Origin: Synergistaceae bacterium
Lineage (GTDB): Bacteria; Synergistota; Synergistia; Synergistales; Aminobacteriaceae
Direction of reading: 5' to 3'
NCBI GenBank assembly: GCA_017475805.1
Contig: JAFVEW010000220.1
Coordinates: 1-26,035 of the forward strand
Length of the DNA: 26,035 bases
Shown here: positions 7,792-15,647 of the stretch, piece by piece
Position numbering within the stretch: position 1 is the stretch's first letter
Layout: each line of letters starts with the position of its first letter
Position numbers and translations under genes: made by a program
The notes under the pieces: generated by a model
Database searches by the model: none
What the model was told of the DNA's origin: nothing
The model's input: only the letters and a program-made list of their open reading frames with translations

Positions 7792-10347
7792 ATGAACAAT
7801 ATTAAGGGCTTGACGCAAAGTCAAGTGAAAGAAAGCCGCGATAAATACGGCACTAACGCACTCACAGAACTGCCCCGCGAGTCATTGGCTCAAAAATTTT
7901 TAGCTAATCTCACCGACCCGATGATAATAATTTTGCTCTGTGCATTAGCTATTCAGCTCGTTTTATTCTTCTTAGGGCGCGCAGAATGGTTTGAACCTTT
8001 CGGGGTATTCGTTGCAATTTTAATCGCAGGTAGTGTCTCATCAATCACTGAATTTAAGCAGGAAGAAAAAGCATCATTGCTAAAATCTCAGCAAGAAGCA
8101 GGAGAACATACAAAAGTTATTCGCGACGGCAGTATTCATGAAATTCATGTCAGCGAAGTTGTAAAAGACGACGTGATTTATTTGCAAGCTGGCGACAAAA
8201 TTCCAGCTGACGGCGTTGTTATTGACGGTGAAATCAAAGTAGATCAGTCAGCTTTGAACGGCGAGACCGAAGAAGCTGACAAAATGCCGAATACCAACAA
8301 CGAAGAATACAACACTCGCGATTTACTAAATAAATTTTATGTTTATCGCGGCACCGTTGTATGTTCAGGCGAAGGTTATGTGAAAATAGCTGTAGTCGGC
8401 GACAAAACTTTGTTCGGTGAGCTTGCTCTCGAAGTTCAAGAAGCTCAAAGAAAAACGCCTTTGCAGGTAAAATTAGGTAAACTTGCTAAACAAATTTCCG
8501 TTTTTGGATATACCGGAGCTATCGCAATTATCTTAGGTATCTTAGCGCGAACTTTGATAACGGGCGATCTCCCCGCAGATTTTTATGGTTGGATTAGACT
8601 TTTAGTCGACGCTATCACAGTCGCTGTTACTATAGTTGTATGCGCTGTGCCTGAAGGCTTGCCAATGCTTACTTCAATGCTTATGTCTTTTCAGTCAATG
8701 CAAATGGCGGGCGATAATGTTTTAGTAAGAAAAATCAACGGTCTTGAAACTGCGGGCAGCTTGAATTTACTATTCAGCGATAAAACTGGAACAATCACCG
8801 AAGGACGTTTGACTATAGCAGAAATTGCCGCGCCTGTTGTTGTAAAGCAGACCGGCGACGTGAAAATTTCTATTTTCAAATCGCTTGACGAACTTGCTCA
8901 AGATACACGCGAAGATTTAATTTTAGGTGCGGGTGTTAATAATTCCGCTGCTGTCGGCGACGGAGCTGTTATAGGCGGCAACAGTACTGACAGAGCTTTA
9001 ATGTCATTTTTCTTAAATGATAATGACGCGATCGAAAAAATTTCCAATGCTAAAAGCAAGGTAAAAAAATTCACAGCTTTTAACTCTGATAATAAAATGT
9101 CGAGCGTTGAATTTACTGACGGCGTTACTTATATTAAAGGCGCACCTGAAAAAATTATCTCACAATGCGAAAACATCACAGATAAAAAAGTTGTAAATAA
9201 TTACATCAATGCTCAAGCAGATAGAGCCATGCGTTTACTTGCAATCGCTAAAAAATATGAAAATAAAACCGAGTTTGTTTGTGTTTTGAGTATCCGCGAT
9301 AACGTTCGCAAAGAAGCTGTTGAAGCTATCAAGCGCGTTCGTGCCGCAGGTATTCAAGTTGTAATGATTACGGGCGACAGAAAAGAAACAGCCGTTGCAA
9401 TAGCCCGCGAGTCAGGTTTAATAACCGGCGATGAAATTGCAATGACTTCGCAGGAATTAGCAGAAAAATCCGATGACGAACTCAAAAAGATTTTGCCGAA
9501 TTTGCGTGTTATAGCGCGCGCTTTGCCTTCTGATAAGAGCAGGCTTGTGAAAATCGCTCAAGAGTTAAATTTAGTTGTTGGTATGACTGGCGACGGCGTG
9601 AATGACTCTCCTGCATTGAAAAAAGCTGATGTAGGCTTCGCTATGGGTTCAGGAACTGAAGTTGCAAAAGAAGCTGGCGACATTACAATTCTTGATGACA
9701 ATTTCAAATCTATTGCAAAAGCAATTTTGTATGGCCGTTCGATGTTCAAGAGCATTAGAAAATTTTTGGTGTTCCAGCTCACCGTCAATGTCGCCGCCGT
9801 TTTAATCTGCTTCTTAGGGCCTTTGTTCGGTCAAAATATTATGCTAACGGTCATTCAGTTATTATTAATTAATTTAGCTATGGATACCCTTGCGGCAATA
9901 GCATTCGGCTCTGAACCTCCGCGTGAGCAATATATGAACGAAAAGCCGATACCAAGAGACGAAAACATAATCACGCCTTCAATGTTGCAAAATATTTTAG
10001 TCGGCGCAGCTTATATCACGCTAATTTGTCTTGCTGTAATGTTCGTAAAGCCGATTAGTAATTTGTTTATGACTGACGACATTATTTATTTACGGACGGC
10101 TTTATTTGCTGTATTCATGATGTCAATAACTTTCAATGGACTTTCAATGGCGTCATCAAAAAATTGTGTGTTCGTTATGTTATTTATTTTCTTGCTTCAA
10201 TGGCTGTTCGTCGAACTTGGAGGCGAGGTTTTGAGCGTTAAAGCATTGAGTTTAGACTCGTGGCTTAATTGTTTCGTGCTTGCGTTCATGGTCGTACCAG
10301 TCAGACTTGGCGCAAACTTTTTAATCAAAAAATATCTTCACAAGTAA
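7792..10347 (+). CDS. P2B-type calcium-transporting P-type ATPase
   Basis: This is an ATP-driven cation pump in the cytoplasmic membrane, most likely exporting calcium. It has ten predicted helices (two, then two, then six), the phosphorylation motif SDKTGT (Asp near residue 330), MITGDRKETA, and the hinge MTGDGVNDSPALKKADVG. Helix 4 has VPEGLP, typical of P2 calcium pumps, and helix 6 has NLAMDTLAA. The pattern resembles plasma-membrane-type (P2B) bacterial enzymes. The actuator loop reads SALNGETEEAD where TGES is usual, so the first Thr is replaced by Asn while the catalytic Gly-Glu is kept. The 851-residue length is normal. A strong TAGGAGG site eight bases before the ATG overlaps the ruvX stop, so it is co-transcribed with ruvX. 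Sodium or another cation cannot be excluded. Confidence 0.93.
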   Translation: MNNIKGLTQSQVKESRDKYGTNALTELPRESLAQKFLANLTDPMIIILLCALAIQLVLFFLGRAEWFEPFGVFVAILIAGSVSSITEFKQEEKASLLKSQQEAGEHTKVIRDGSIHEIHVSEVVKDDVIYLQAGDKIPADGVVIDGEIKVDQSALNGETEEADKMPNTNNEEYNTRDLLNKFYVYRGTVVCSGEGYVKIAVVGDKTLFGELALEVQEAQRKTPLQVKLGKLAKQISVFGYTGAIAIILGILARTLITGDLPADFYGWIRLLVDAITVAVTIVVCAVPEGLPMLTSMLMSFQSMQMAGDNVLVRKINGLETAGSLNLLFSDKTGTITEGRLTIAEIAAPVVVKQTGDVKISIFKSLDELAQDTREDLILGAGVNNSAAVGDGAVIGGNSTDRALMSFFLNDNDAIEKISNAKSKVKKFTAFNSDNKMSSVEFTDGVTYIKGAPEKIISQCENITDKKVVNNYINAQADRAMRLLAIAKKYENKTEFVCVLSIRDNVRKEAVEAIKRVRAAGIQVVMITGDRKETAVAIARESGLITGDEIAMTSQELAEKSDDELKKILPNLRVIARALPSDKSRLVKIAQELNLVVGMTGDGVNDSPALKKADVGFAMGSGTEVAKEAGDITILDDNFKSIAKAILYGRSMFKSIRKFLVFQLTVNVAAVLICFLGPLFGQNIMLTVIQLLLINLAMDTLAAIAFGSEPPREQYMNEKPIPRDENIITPSMLQNILVGAAYITLICLAVMFVKPISNLFMTDDIIYLRTALFAVFMMSITFNGLSMASSKNCVFVMLFIFLLQWLFVELGGEVLSVKALSLDSWLNCFVLAFMVVPVRLGANFLIKKYLHK

Positions 10348-10359
10348 AAAAATAAAAAG

Positions 10360-10393
10360 CCGCGTCTAAAGTTTGGGCGCGGTTTCGTTTTTT
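10360..10393. terminator. Bidirectional terminator between the ATPase and the glycine-zipper gene
   Basis: The stem is CCGCGTC with GGCGCGG (one wobble pair) and loop TAAAGTTTG. It is flanked on the right by TTTCGTTTTTT and on the left by A-rich sequence that reads CTTTTTATTTTTTT on the reverse strand. It can therefore stop both the forward ATPase transcript and the reverse transcript from the convergent gene. Confidence 0.8.
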
Positions 10394-10442
10394 CAAGCGA
10401 TACAACTTAAAATACAAGCTATAGCATAAAATTTCGCGGATA

Positions 10443-10724
10443 TTATTTCTTACCGCGATATTCTTTCCATTGCTCCGCCGCTACAGCAGCATCTACACAC
10501 TTTCCAATTTGGTCAGCATCCATATTCATCAAACACTTCTCGTCGTTGAGTGCTTTGTTGGCAGCAGCTCCTGCCAAACCTACAGCTCCGTCTACCATTT
10601 TGCCGAAGCCTAATAAATATCCTATGCCACCACCAATAAGAGCACCAAAAGGTCCTCCAACACACATACCGAGAGCGGCACCTGCGGCAGCTCCTCCGCC
10701 TTTATTTAATTTTTCGTCGCTCAT
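10443..10724 (-). CDS. Small glycine-zipper membrane protein
   Basis: This 93-residue protein has eight glycines spaced exactly every four residues (G11, 15, 19, 23, 27, 31, 35, 39), forming a perfect glycine zipper through one or two close-packed membrane helices (GAALGMCVGGPFGALIGGGI, then YLLGF). A second Gly/Ala-rich helix and a soluble, charged C-terminal tail follow (to EYRGKK). It has three cysteines (21, plus two in the tail). There is no signal peptide. Glycine zippers occur in outer-membrane lipoproteins, small membrane toxins and some bacteriocins, and the sequence does not decide between these. A GGAGGG ribosome-binding site precedes the ATG, and a TTGACA/TACTAT promoter lies upstream. 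It diverges from a ribbon-helix-helix regulator gene, which may control it. Confidence 0.8.
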   Translation of the reverse strand: MSDEKLNKGGGAAAGAALGMCVGGPFGALIGGGIGYLLGFGKMVDGAVGLAGAAANKALNDEKCLMNMDADQIGKCVDAAVAAEQWKEYRGKK

Positions 10725-10769
10725 AATGTACTTAACCCTCCGATCTTAAAAATATTAAAACTATGTTAA

Positions 10770-10797
10770 ATAGTATCACATAAATTTATAATGTCAA
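10770..10797 (-). promoter_or_regulatory. Promoter of the glycine-zipper gene
   Basis: Read on the reverse strand, a perfect -35 TTGACA (10792-10797) is followed after 16 bases by TACTAT (10770-10775, four of six to consensus). The predicted start of transcription is about 40 bases before the coding start. The perfect inverted repeat at 10802-10821 lies directly upstream of the -35. Confidence 0.6.
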
Positions 10798-10801
10798 AAA
10801 T

Positions 10802-10821
10802 ATCATGTTATAGAACATGAT
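10802..10821. promoter_or_regulatory. Perfect inverted repeat, candidate operator
   Basis: ATCATGTT and AACATGAT form an exact 8-base inverted repeat with a 4-base spacer ATAG. It lies between two divergent genes, next to the -35 of the reverse gene and 59 bases before the ribbon-helix-helix gene. No T run follows it, so it is not a terminator. Autoregulatory ribbon-helix-helix proteins typically bind such sites; that this one does is an inference. Confidence 0.6.
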
Positions 10822-10879
10822 TTTATTAACATATTATTTTTCACTGTCAAATCATAAAATAAAAATGAGGTGAAGGACT

Positions 10880-11080
10880 GTGAAGGAAAATTTAACAATT
10901 AAAATTCCTAAAAAATCTAACTTGAAAGGCGAGGACGGTTATAAAATCTTCTCTGTACGTATCAGAAACGAAACGGCTAATGCCCTTGAAGAGTTATCTA
11001 CTAAGAGTAACCGCTCACGAAATGAACTCATCGGCATGATTTTAGATTATGCAGTTAATCATACAGACATTACCGACTAA
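10880..11080 (+). CDS. Ribbon-helix-helix (CopG/Arc-like) DNA-binding protein
   Basis: This 66-residue protein has the Arc/CopG/MetJ fold pattern: a short strand (YKIFSVRIRN), helix A (ETANALEELSTKSN) and helix B (SRNELIGMILDYAVNH). Such proteins dimerise and insert the strand pair into the DNA major groove, usually as autorepressors or as antitoxins. A basic N-terminal extension of about 18 residues (KIPKKSNLKG) precedes the fold. The start is GTG at 10880, supported by GAGGTGAAGG just upstream; the earlier ATG in the leader is closed at once by a stop. No toxin gene follows; the next gene is convergent. The closest candidate target is the divergent glycine-zipper gene, across the inverted repeat at 10802-10821. 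Confidence 0.82.
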   Translation: MKENLTIKIPKKSNLKGEDGYKIFSVRIRNETANALEELSTKSNRSRNELIGMILDYAVNHTDITD

Positions 11081-11102
11081 TTGGATATATGTCCCGACTC
11101 AG

Positions 11103-11140
11103 AAACAAAAAATACTTCCCTTAAAATTTAAGAGAAGTAT
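11103..11140 (-). terminator. Terminator, mainly for the reverse DUF4230 gene
   Basis: ATACTTC-C-CTTAAA pairs with TTTAAG-A-GAAGTAT with one mismatch. Read on the reverse strand, the stem is followed by TTTTTGTTTCT. In the forward direction the following sequence is less T-rich, so termination of the ribbon-helix-helix gene here is possible but weaker. Confidence 0.6.
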
Positions 11141-11166
11141 CGTTATAAATTTTAATTCGCTCGATT

Positions 11167-11775
11167 TTAATCTTCAGCGAAAAAAATCTCACCCCTGTAA
11201 CCGAATGCAGACATTAAATTTTCAAGAACCTGCCGGGCATTTTCTTTCGCCTTATCGATTAAATGCCAATCTTTTTTTGCTTCTTCGGCTATAACAGGAC
11301 GCTCTCGTTCGATTATATCGCGTACTTTATTGTAGTCATACGTATTGTTAAAAGTGATAGTATCTTTAACAAAATCAATAACACCTCTCGTGCTATCATG
11401 AACGTTTACGTTACTTGTATCAATGATTGTTTGAAGTTCGCATTGAGGCATTTTTATACCGGCGTGTTTATTCTCTTCGTTTACATTGATTTCTGCTTTT
11501 GACATGTCGAAACGGCAGACAACTTCACCTTTACAGACAATTAATATTTTGCTCTCTGAAATCGTAACGCCTAAAGCTATTGTTTTTTGTTTATCCTCAA
11601 TAACATGCTGAAAATATGAACGAAGTGTAACCAGTTCATTTACTTTTTTTACAGCATCAAGCACAGAAGAGGAACGGACAACATTTTTAATGCCGAAAAG
11701 CCCTTTTATCCTCCACATAACAACAAGACCAATAATAAATGCAGCGATAATAAGTCCTATAACTATTGACGTCAT
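11167..11775 (-). CDS. DUF4230-like membrane-anchored protein
   Basis: This 202-residue protein has one N-terminal membrane helix (residues 3-20, SIVIGLIIAAFIIGLVVM) and an extracytoplasmic or soluble domain. The order (VNELVTLRSYFQHVIEDK, ALGVTISESKILIVCKGEVVCRFDMSKAEI, then a helix-rich tail with ERERPVIAEEAKKDW) resembles the DUF4230 family, whose function is unknown. A GAGGAGG ribosome-binding site precedes the ATG at 11775. It is probably transcribed alone, from an extended -10 promoter at 11808-11816 covered by a perfect inverted repeat, and ends at the hairpin 11112-11140. Family assignment is by pattern only. Confidence 0.72.
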   Translation of the reverse strand: MTSIVIGLIIAAFIIGLVVMWRIKGLFGIKNVVRSSSVLDAVKKVNELVTLRSYFQHVIEDKQKTIALGVTISESKILIVCKGEVVCRFDMSKAEINVNEENKHAGIKMPQCELQTIIDTSNVNVHDSTRGVIDFVKDTITFNNTYDYNKVRDIIERERPVIAEEAKKDWHLIDKAKENARQVLENLMSAFGYRGEIFFAED

Positions 11776-11795
11776 TAAAAATTCCTCCTCATAAA

Positions 11796-11820
11796 TTTAT
11801 GTTAAAAATTATAACATAAA
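11796..11820 (-). promoter_or_regulatory. Extended -10 promoter within a perfect 9-base inverted repeat
   Basis: On the reverse strand TGTTATAAT (11808-11816) is a full extended -10 element, and no good -35 is visible. It lies inside an exact inverted repeat, TTTATGTTA (11796-11804) and TAACATAAA (11812-11820). A bound dimer would cover the -10 and the start site of the DUF4230 gene. A second small palindrome, CTCATA-C-TATGAG, is at 11823-11835. Confidence 0.6.
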
Positions 11821-11848
11821 AGCTCATACTATGAGGATAGTATTAAAA

Positions 11849-12037
11849 TTAATTTTCGTATAATTCTTTAATACATGCGTCGCTGAGTGCCTTCAAACTC
11901 GAAACTTGACGATCAAGCGGCAAACCCGAAGCCTCGTAAGCTAAAGGAAGTTCCGTACATCCCATAGTAACAGGCGCATCACGTTCACGCTATAATTCAT
12001 TAACTACGTCGCGCATAATTTCGCCCGCTGTTTTCAT
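11849..12037 (-). pseudogene. Aspartate/glutamate racemase remnant (C-terminal part, internal stop)
   Basis: On the reverse strand the frame starting at 12037 reads MKTAGEIMRDVVNEL, a TAG stop (11990-11992), then RERDAPVTMGCTELPLAYEA, and on through SSLKALSDACIKELYEN to a TAA at 11849. MGCTELPL is the catalytic-cysteine signature of the second domain of aspartate/glutamate racemases, and the end matches the family's C-terminal helix. Everything upstream of this domain, including the first catalytic Cys, is missing. The piece starts at an ATG that overlaps the dxs stop codon (ATGA), so dxs abuts the deletion point. It is a decayed, non-functional fragment, and the evidence comes from direct translation rather than an open frame. 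Confidence 0.75.
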
Positions 12038-13860
12038 ATCGCAGCTTGTTTTTTCGCGCAGTTTCCCATTTTTAGAATCATCTTTTCCAAAATATTTTCC
12101 GCCGTCAAACCGTAAAGCTCGCGCTGCTGATCTTGTGTAGCATGTTTGACGCAGACATCAGGGACTCCGAATCGAATTAATTTAACTCCGAAATTTTTTT
12201 CAGCTATCCGAGCCGCAACAGCCTCACCGAGTCCGCCGGGCATATAATTTTCTTCGAGTGTCGCAACTAATTCATATTTTTTCAGAATTTCATCGAGAGT
12301 TTCAAAATCAAGCGGCTTAATTTTCCAAATATCATATAGAGCAGGAAAAAATCCTTTTTTATTCGCAAGTTCGCGAACTTTAAGCATAGTTATTATCGAA
12401 GCTCCATAGCCGATCAAAGCGAAATTTTCAGAGCCGTTATTTTTAATTTCCTGCCTCAAATTTTTTTCAGGGATACTTCCGCGAGGATAACGAATTAGAG
12501 TCGGCCCATTGCGTTTCGCGGCTATTAACATTGATTCTTTCAAAGAATTTTCATCGCAAGGCGCATAAATTTCAAGATTAGGGATCGCTCTGCACCATGA
12601 AATATCTAAAACTCCTTGATGAGTATCGCCGTCCGAGCCTGAAAGTCCTGCGCGGTCGACCATAATTACAACAGGAAGATTTTGCAATGCTATGTCGTGC
12701 ATTAATTGATCCATAGCGCGCTGTAAAAACGTCGAATAAATAAACACCCACGGCCTCATTCCTCCTGCTGCGAGTCCCGCCGCCATTGTCAGCATATGAC
12801 TCTCGGCGATTCCGACATCAAAAAATCTATCGGGAAATTCACGCGCAAATTTTTCAAGTTTAACGCCTGTTGCCATTGCCGCCGTGAAACAAACTATTCT
12901 CTCGTCGTTCATAGCTAATTCTTCGGCGATATTTGAGGCAGCCTCGCTCCAAGTTCGGGATTTCTTTTCATTTGCAGGAGAAAGCTGATGATATTTAGTT
13001 GGATTTTCTTCTGCTTCGGGGAGTCCTTTGCCTTTAATCGTATTGAAATGCAGCAAAACGGGCTTCTCATAATTTTTAGCAAGCTCGAAAATTTCTTCGG
13101 CCTTTTTAATATTATGACCGTCGAAAGGTCCCCAATAATTTATATCGAGATCGTCGAACATGTTAGTCGGTTTAATTAAAAATTTGAAAGTGTCGCGGAA
13201 TTTTCTCAAAATTTTTTCAGCGCGATTAGCTTTCATTTTTAGCTTTAATTCATTTTTTAATTTCGTATATAGATTATTAGAGGATAACCGCGCCAGCATC
13301 GTCGAAAATCCGCCGACTCGATTAGAAATTGAATGCCGGTTATCATTCAAGACAATAATTAATTTCGTGTTCGTCTCGTGAACATAATTCAAAGCCTCTA
13401 AGGCCAAGCCGTTAATCAATGAAGCGTCGCCGATAAAAGCTATAACATGTCGTTTTTCTTTTAATAAATCTCTTGCCTTCGCGTAACCTAATGCCGCTGA
13501 TATAGACGTGCTGCTGTGCCCGGTGTTGAAATGATCGCATGGACTTTCAGAACGTCGCGGAAAACCTGAAATGCCGTCTTTAAGTCTTAACGTTGAAAAT
13601 TTATCAAATCTATCAGTCAAAATTTTATACGGATAAGACTGATGGCCGACGTCAAAAATTATTCTGTCGTTAAAAGGGTCAAATTTTCGCAGCATCGCTA
13701 TAGTAAGCTCAACGACTCCGAGCGACGAACCTAAATGGCCGCCGTTTTTTTTCACGGTGTCTATAATAACTGCCCGCACTTCTTTTGCCAGCACGGGCAG
13801 ATTTTTTTCATCAATACGCAATAAATCTTCGTATGAAAATCCGGGTTTCAGAAATTCCAT
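12034..13860 (-). CDS. dxs: 1-deoxy-D-xylulose-5-phosphate synthase
   Basis: This thiamine-diphosphate enzyme condenses pyruvate and glyceraldehyde 3-phosphate in the first step of the MEP isoprenoid pathway. Visible motifs are DVGHQSYPYKILTDR, FNTGHSSTSISAALGYA, the TPP/metal segment GDASLINGLALEALN...LNDN, FIYSTFLQRAMDQ, and DRAGLSGSDGDTHQGVLDIS in the second domain. The transketolase C-terminal domain completes the 608 residues, a normal length. The TPP motif has GDA where GDG is usual, but the metal-binding Asp and Asn are kept. AGGTGAT lies just before the ATG and overlaps the gap of five bases after the upstream GAF-like gene, so the two form one reverse-strand unit. The stop overlaps the ATG of a racemase remnant. 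Confidence 0.96.
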   Translation of the reverse strand: MEFLKPGFSYEDLLRIDEKNLPVLAKEVRAVIIDTVKKNGGHLGSSLGVVELTIAMLRKFDPFNDRIIFDVGHQSYPYKILTDRFDKFSTLRLKDGISGFPRRSESPCDHFNTGHSSTSISAALGYAKARDLLKEKRHVIAFIGDASLINGLALEALNYVHETNTKLIIVLNDNRHSISNRVGGFSTMLARLSSNNLYTKLKNELKLKMKANRAEKILRKFRDTFKFLIKPTNMFDDLDINYWGPFDGHNIKKAEEIFELAKNYEKPVLLHFNTIKGKGLPEAEENPTKYHQLSPANEKKSRTWSEAASNIAEELAMNDERIVCFTAAMATGVKLEKFAREFPDRFFDVGIAESHMLTMAAGLAAGGMRPWVFIYSTFLQRAMDQLMHDIALQNLPVVIMVDRAGLSGSDGDTHQGVLDISWCRAIPNLEIYAPCDENSLKESMLIAAKRNGPTLIRYPRGSIPEKNLRQEIKNNGSENFALIGYGASIITMLKVRELANKKGFFPALYDIWKIKPLDFETLDEILKKYELVATLEENYMPGGLGEAVAARIAEKNFGVKLIRFGVPDVCVKHATQDQQRELYGLTAENILEKMILKMGNCAKKQAAI

Positions 13861-13865
13861 ATCAC

Positions 13866-15233
13866 CTATTCAAATCTTCTGAACTCATAAGCTGCAAACT
13901 GCGTTATTAATTGCAGCGAAGTTAATTCCGAACGATCGAGTGCGCCTCCCTCTTGGCTGCCTCCGAGTACGACAAAGCCCACGAGAGAATTATCGTCGCA
14001 GATCGGGAAAATGAATTTCATTTTTGAAATTTCTTTCCACGGACAGCCTGCAAGACCCCAGCTCTTGAAAATTGAATCCGCGTTTTCTTTGCTGAGGTCG
14101 TAATAAGACTCGCAGACTTTTTCGCCCGATAAAACTCCTGACGACGGCAGCAAAGTTGAATCATTAGCTTTAACATGTCCCGTTCGATATTCTGCAATCA
14201 TGTAACCTTTGCGGGATTTGTTCCATGTAGCTAAGATACATTCTTTCATGCGGCCTTGTTCGACAAAGATATCGACTAAGAGAGAGATAAATTTTTCTTT
14301 GCTTTCAGCTCCGCGCAAAACTTTTAAGACATTTGAGAGCGATAAAATCGTAAATTCGCCGGATGACATATTAGCTTCAGATTGACGCGACTTTTGACGA
14401 AGATTATTAATCGCAATGGCTCTTACTGCGAGATTTCCAAGAAGTTCTAAGAAATTCAAAGTCTGATCGTTTGGAAGTTTATCCCAGCTCATCAAAGCAA
14501 ATAAACGGCAGTCGCCTTCAGCAACAGGCAAAATAACTTCAACGTGCGAATCTTTTTGCGCTACAACCGGGTTAGGCGGAAGAATCTGCGACGCGAAAAT
14601 CCCTTTTCGTTCAGGAATATTATCGATATTGCCGTGAATGACGGTCAAATAATTTCCTTCATCTTTAAGAATAGCTAAAGACTTCGGGAAGAGACTTTCT
14701 TGTAATACGTCGGCCAAGAACGAAGCAAAATATTGAAGCGGCATAGGCTCAAAAATTGACGCTAACGTGCTCTTTGTCGCTAAAATCATGTAAGAAAGCC
14801 GCGATAATTTTTTCTCCATCTCTGAAGTTTTTTTGAAGTTTTGCCACAAACCTATTAATCCCGCGCATGGTCTTAACTCTTCGATAAGGGCATCTGGATC
14901 CGCCGGAGATTCTTTCATTAAAATATAAATCTCCCATTCCGTGCCTCGAACTCGAATAACGCCCGGCCACTGGTCATTACCTTTTGCAAAATTAATTTCA
15001 AAAGATTCTTTAACGACACCTGATGAAAAGAGTCCGTCTGTGCAATTTTTTATAGAAAGACTCTCAGGAACTATCCCAGCCGCGTCAATAACGTTCAGGG
15101 AGTCGTCTTTTGCCTTTTCGACGACAAGAGCTTTAATGCCTTTATCGTTCAAAAAGCCTGTTAAAATTTCTAAAGCACCGCCGGTAATAATAAAGTCAGT
15201 TTTGTTGTAAAGTTCTCTAAGATTTTCGGACAT
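13866..15233 (-). CDS. GAF-like domain protein of unknown function
   Basis: This 455-residue protein has no signal peptide and no membrane helix. The C-terminal 150 residues look like a GAF sensor domain (VDIFVEQGRMKECILATWN, then MKFIFPICDDNSLVGFVVLGG and LTSLQLITQFAAYEFRRFE). A second, weaker GAF-like unit seems to lie in the middle (ESLFPKSLAIL to LNFLELLGNLAVRAI), followed by a short coiled helix. The N-terminal 100 residues are not recognised. No output domain (GGDEF, kinase, HTH) is visible, so it may act as a sensory or scaffold protein. The ATG at 15233 was chosen because the GTG at 15248 lies in the GGAGGTG ribosome-binding site itself, though the spacing of about 14 bases to the ATG is long. 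It precedes dxs by five bases and diverges from the flagellar operon; a chemotaxis link is only a guess. Confidence 0.7.
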   Translation of the reverse strand: MSENLRELYNKTDFIITGGALEILTGFLNDKGIKALVVEKAKDDSLNVIDAAGIVPESLSIKNCTDGLFSSGVVKESFEINFAKGNDQWPGVIRVRGTEWEIYILMKESPADPDALIEELRPCAGLIGLWQNFKKTSEMEKKLSRLSYMILATKSTLASIFEPMPLQYFASFLADVLQESLFPKSLAILKDEGNYLTVIHGNIDNIPERKGIFASQILPPNPVVAQKDSHVEVILPVAEGDCRLFALMSWDKLPNDQTLNFLELLGNLAVRAIAINNLRQKSRQSEANMSSGEFTILSLSNVLKVLRGAESKEKFISLLVDIFVEQGRMKECILATWNKSRKGYMIAEYRTGHVKANDSTLLPSSGVLSGEKVCESYYDLSKENADSIFKSWGLAGCPWKEISKMKFIFPICDDNSLVGFVVLGGSQEGGALDRSELTSLQLITQFAAYEFRRFE

Positions 15234-15248
15234 TGTTTTGAAACACAC

Positions 15249-15647
15249 CTCCGGAAAAATTTTTTATTTGTTAAATCTATTTTATCGCTTTTTTCTCTTA
15301 AACTCGTATAATTATATAAATGTATATTGAAAATTGGAAATTATAATAAGCAGGTCTAAAAATGAAATTTTATTTCGTGAAATTTTGAAGGAGCAAGGCA
15401 AAAAATGAATCGCGATTTTTATTTTGAAATTTTTTATAAAATCTTGCGATGAGGAATAAAAATTAAAATTTTGTAGTAATAAATGTAGTAATAAAAAATA
15501 ACTTCCCGACTCAAATCGAGAAATTATTTGAAACGAATTATAACACGAAAATAAATTTTTGTTTCGCAAAATTATGAATAAATCAAAAGAATCAAAATTA
15601 AAAAATTAAATTTAGAAAAATTATTCAGAAAGGCATTTTATATTATA
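15249..15647. other. AT-rich 399-base divergent intergenic region
   Basis: No gene is supported here. The stretch is very AT-rich and holds an imperfect inverted repeat near 15411-15450 (ATCGC plus GATTTTTAT against ATAAAAT plus GCGAT), two spaced GTAGTAATAAA direct repeats at about 15473 and 15485, and several AAATTTT/GAAATTTT runs. Promoters for both the reverse GAF-like gene and the forward flagellar operon must lie within it. TATAAT-like strings are frequent, but none has a convincing -35, and no clear sigma-28 or sigma-54 site was seen. Confidence 0.6.

Noticed and set aside
10546..10749. Forward Pro/Ala-rich open frame opposite the glycine-zipper gene
   Set aside because: It is the mirror of a Gly/Ala-rich coding sequence; the reverse frame has a promoter, ribosome-binding site and terminator.
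11990..11992. In-frame TAG of the racemase remnant as a recoded codon
   Set aside because: The whole first domain is also missing, so the fragment is non-functional whether or not the TAG is read.
15280..15300. GCGATAAA on the reverse strand as a sigma-28 -10 box before the GAF-like gene
   Set aside because: No TAAA box at the needed distance of about 15 bases; single-box match in AT-rich DNA.
15312..15569. Reverse-strand 85-residue open frame in the flagellar upstream gap
   Set aside because: Phe/Ile/Asn-rich composition expected from AT-rich DNA, no ribosome-binding site, and no recognisable pattern.
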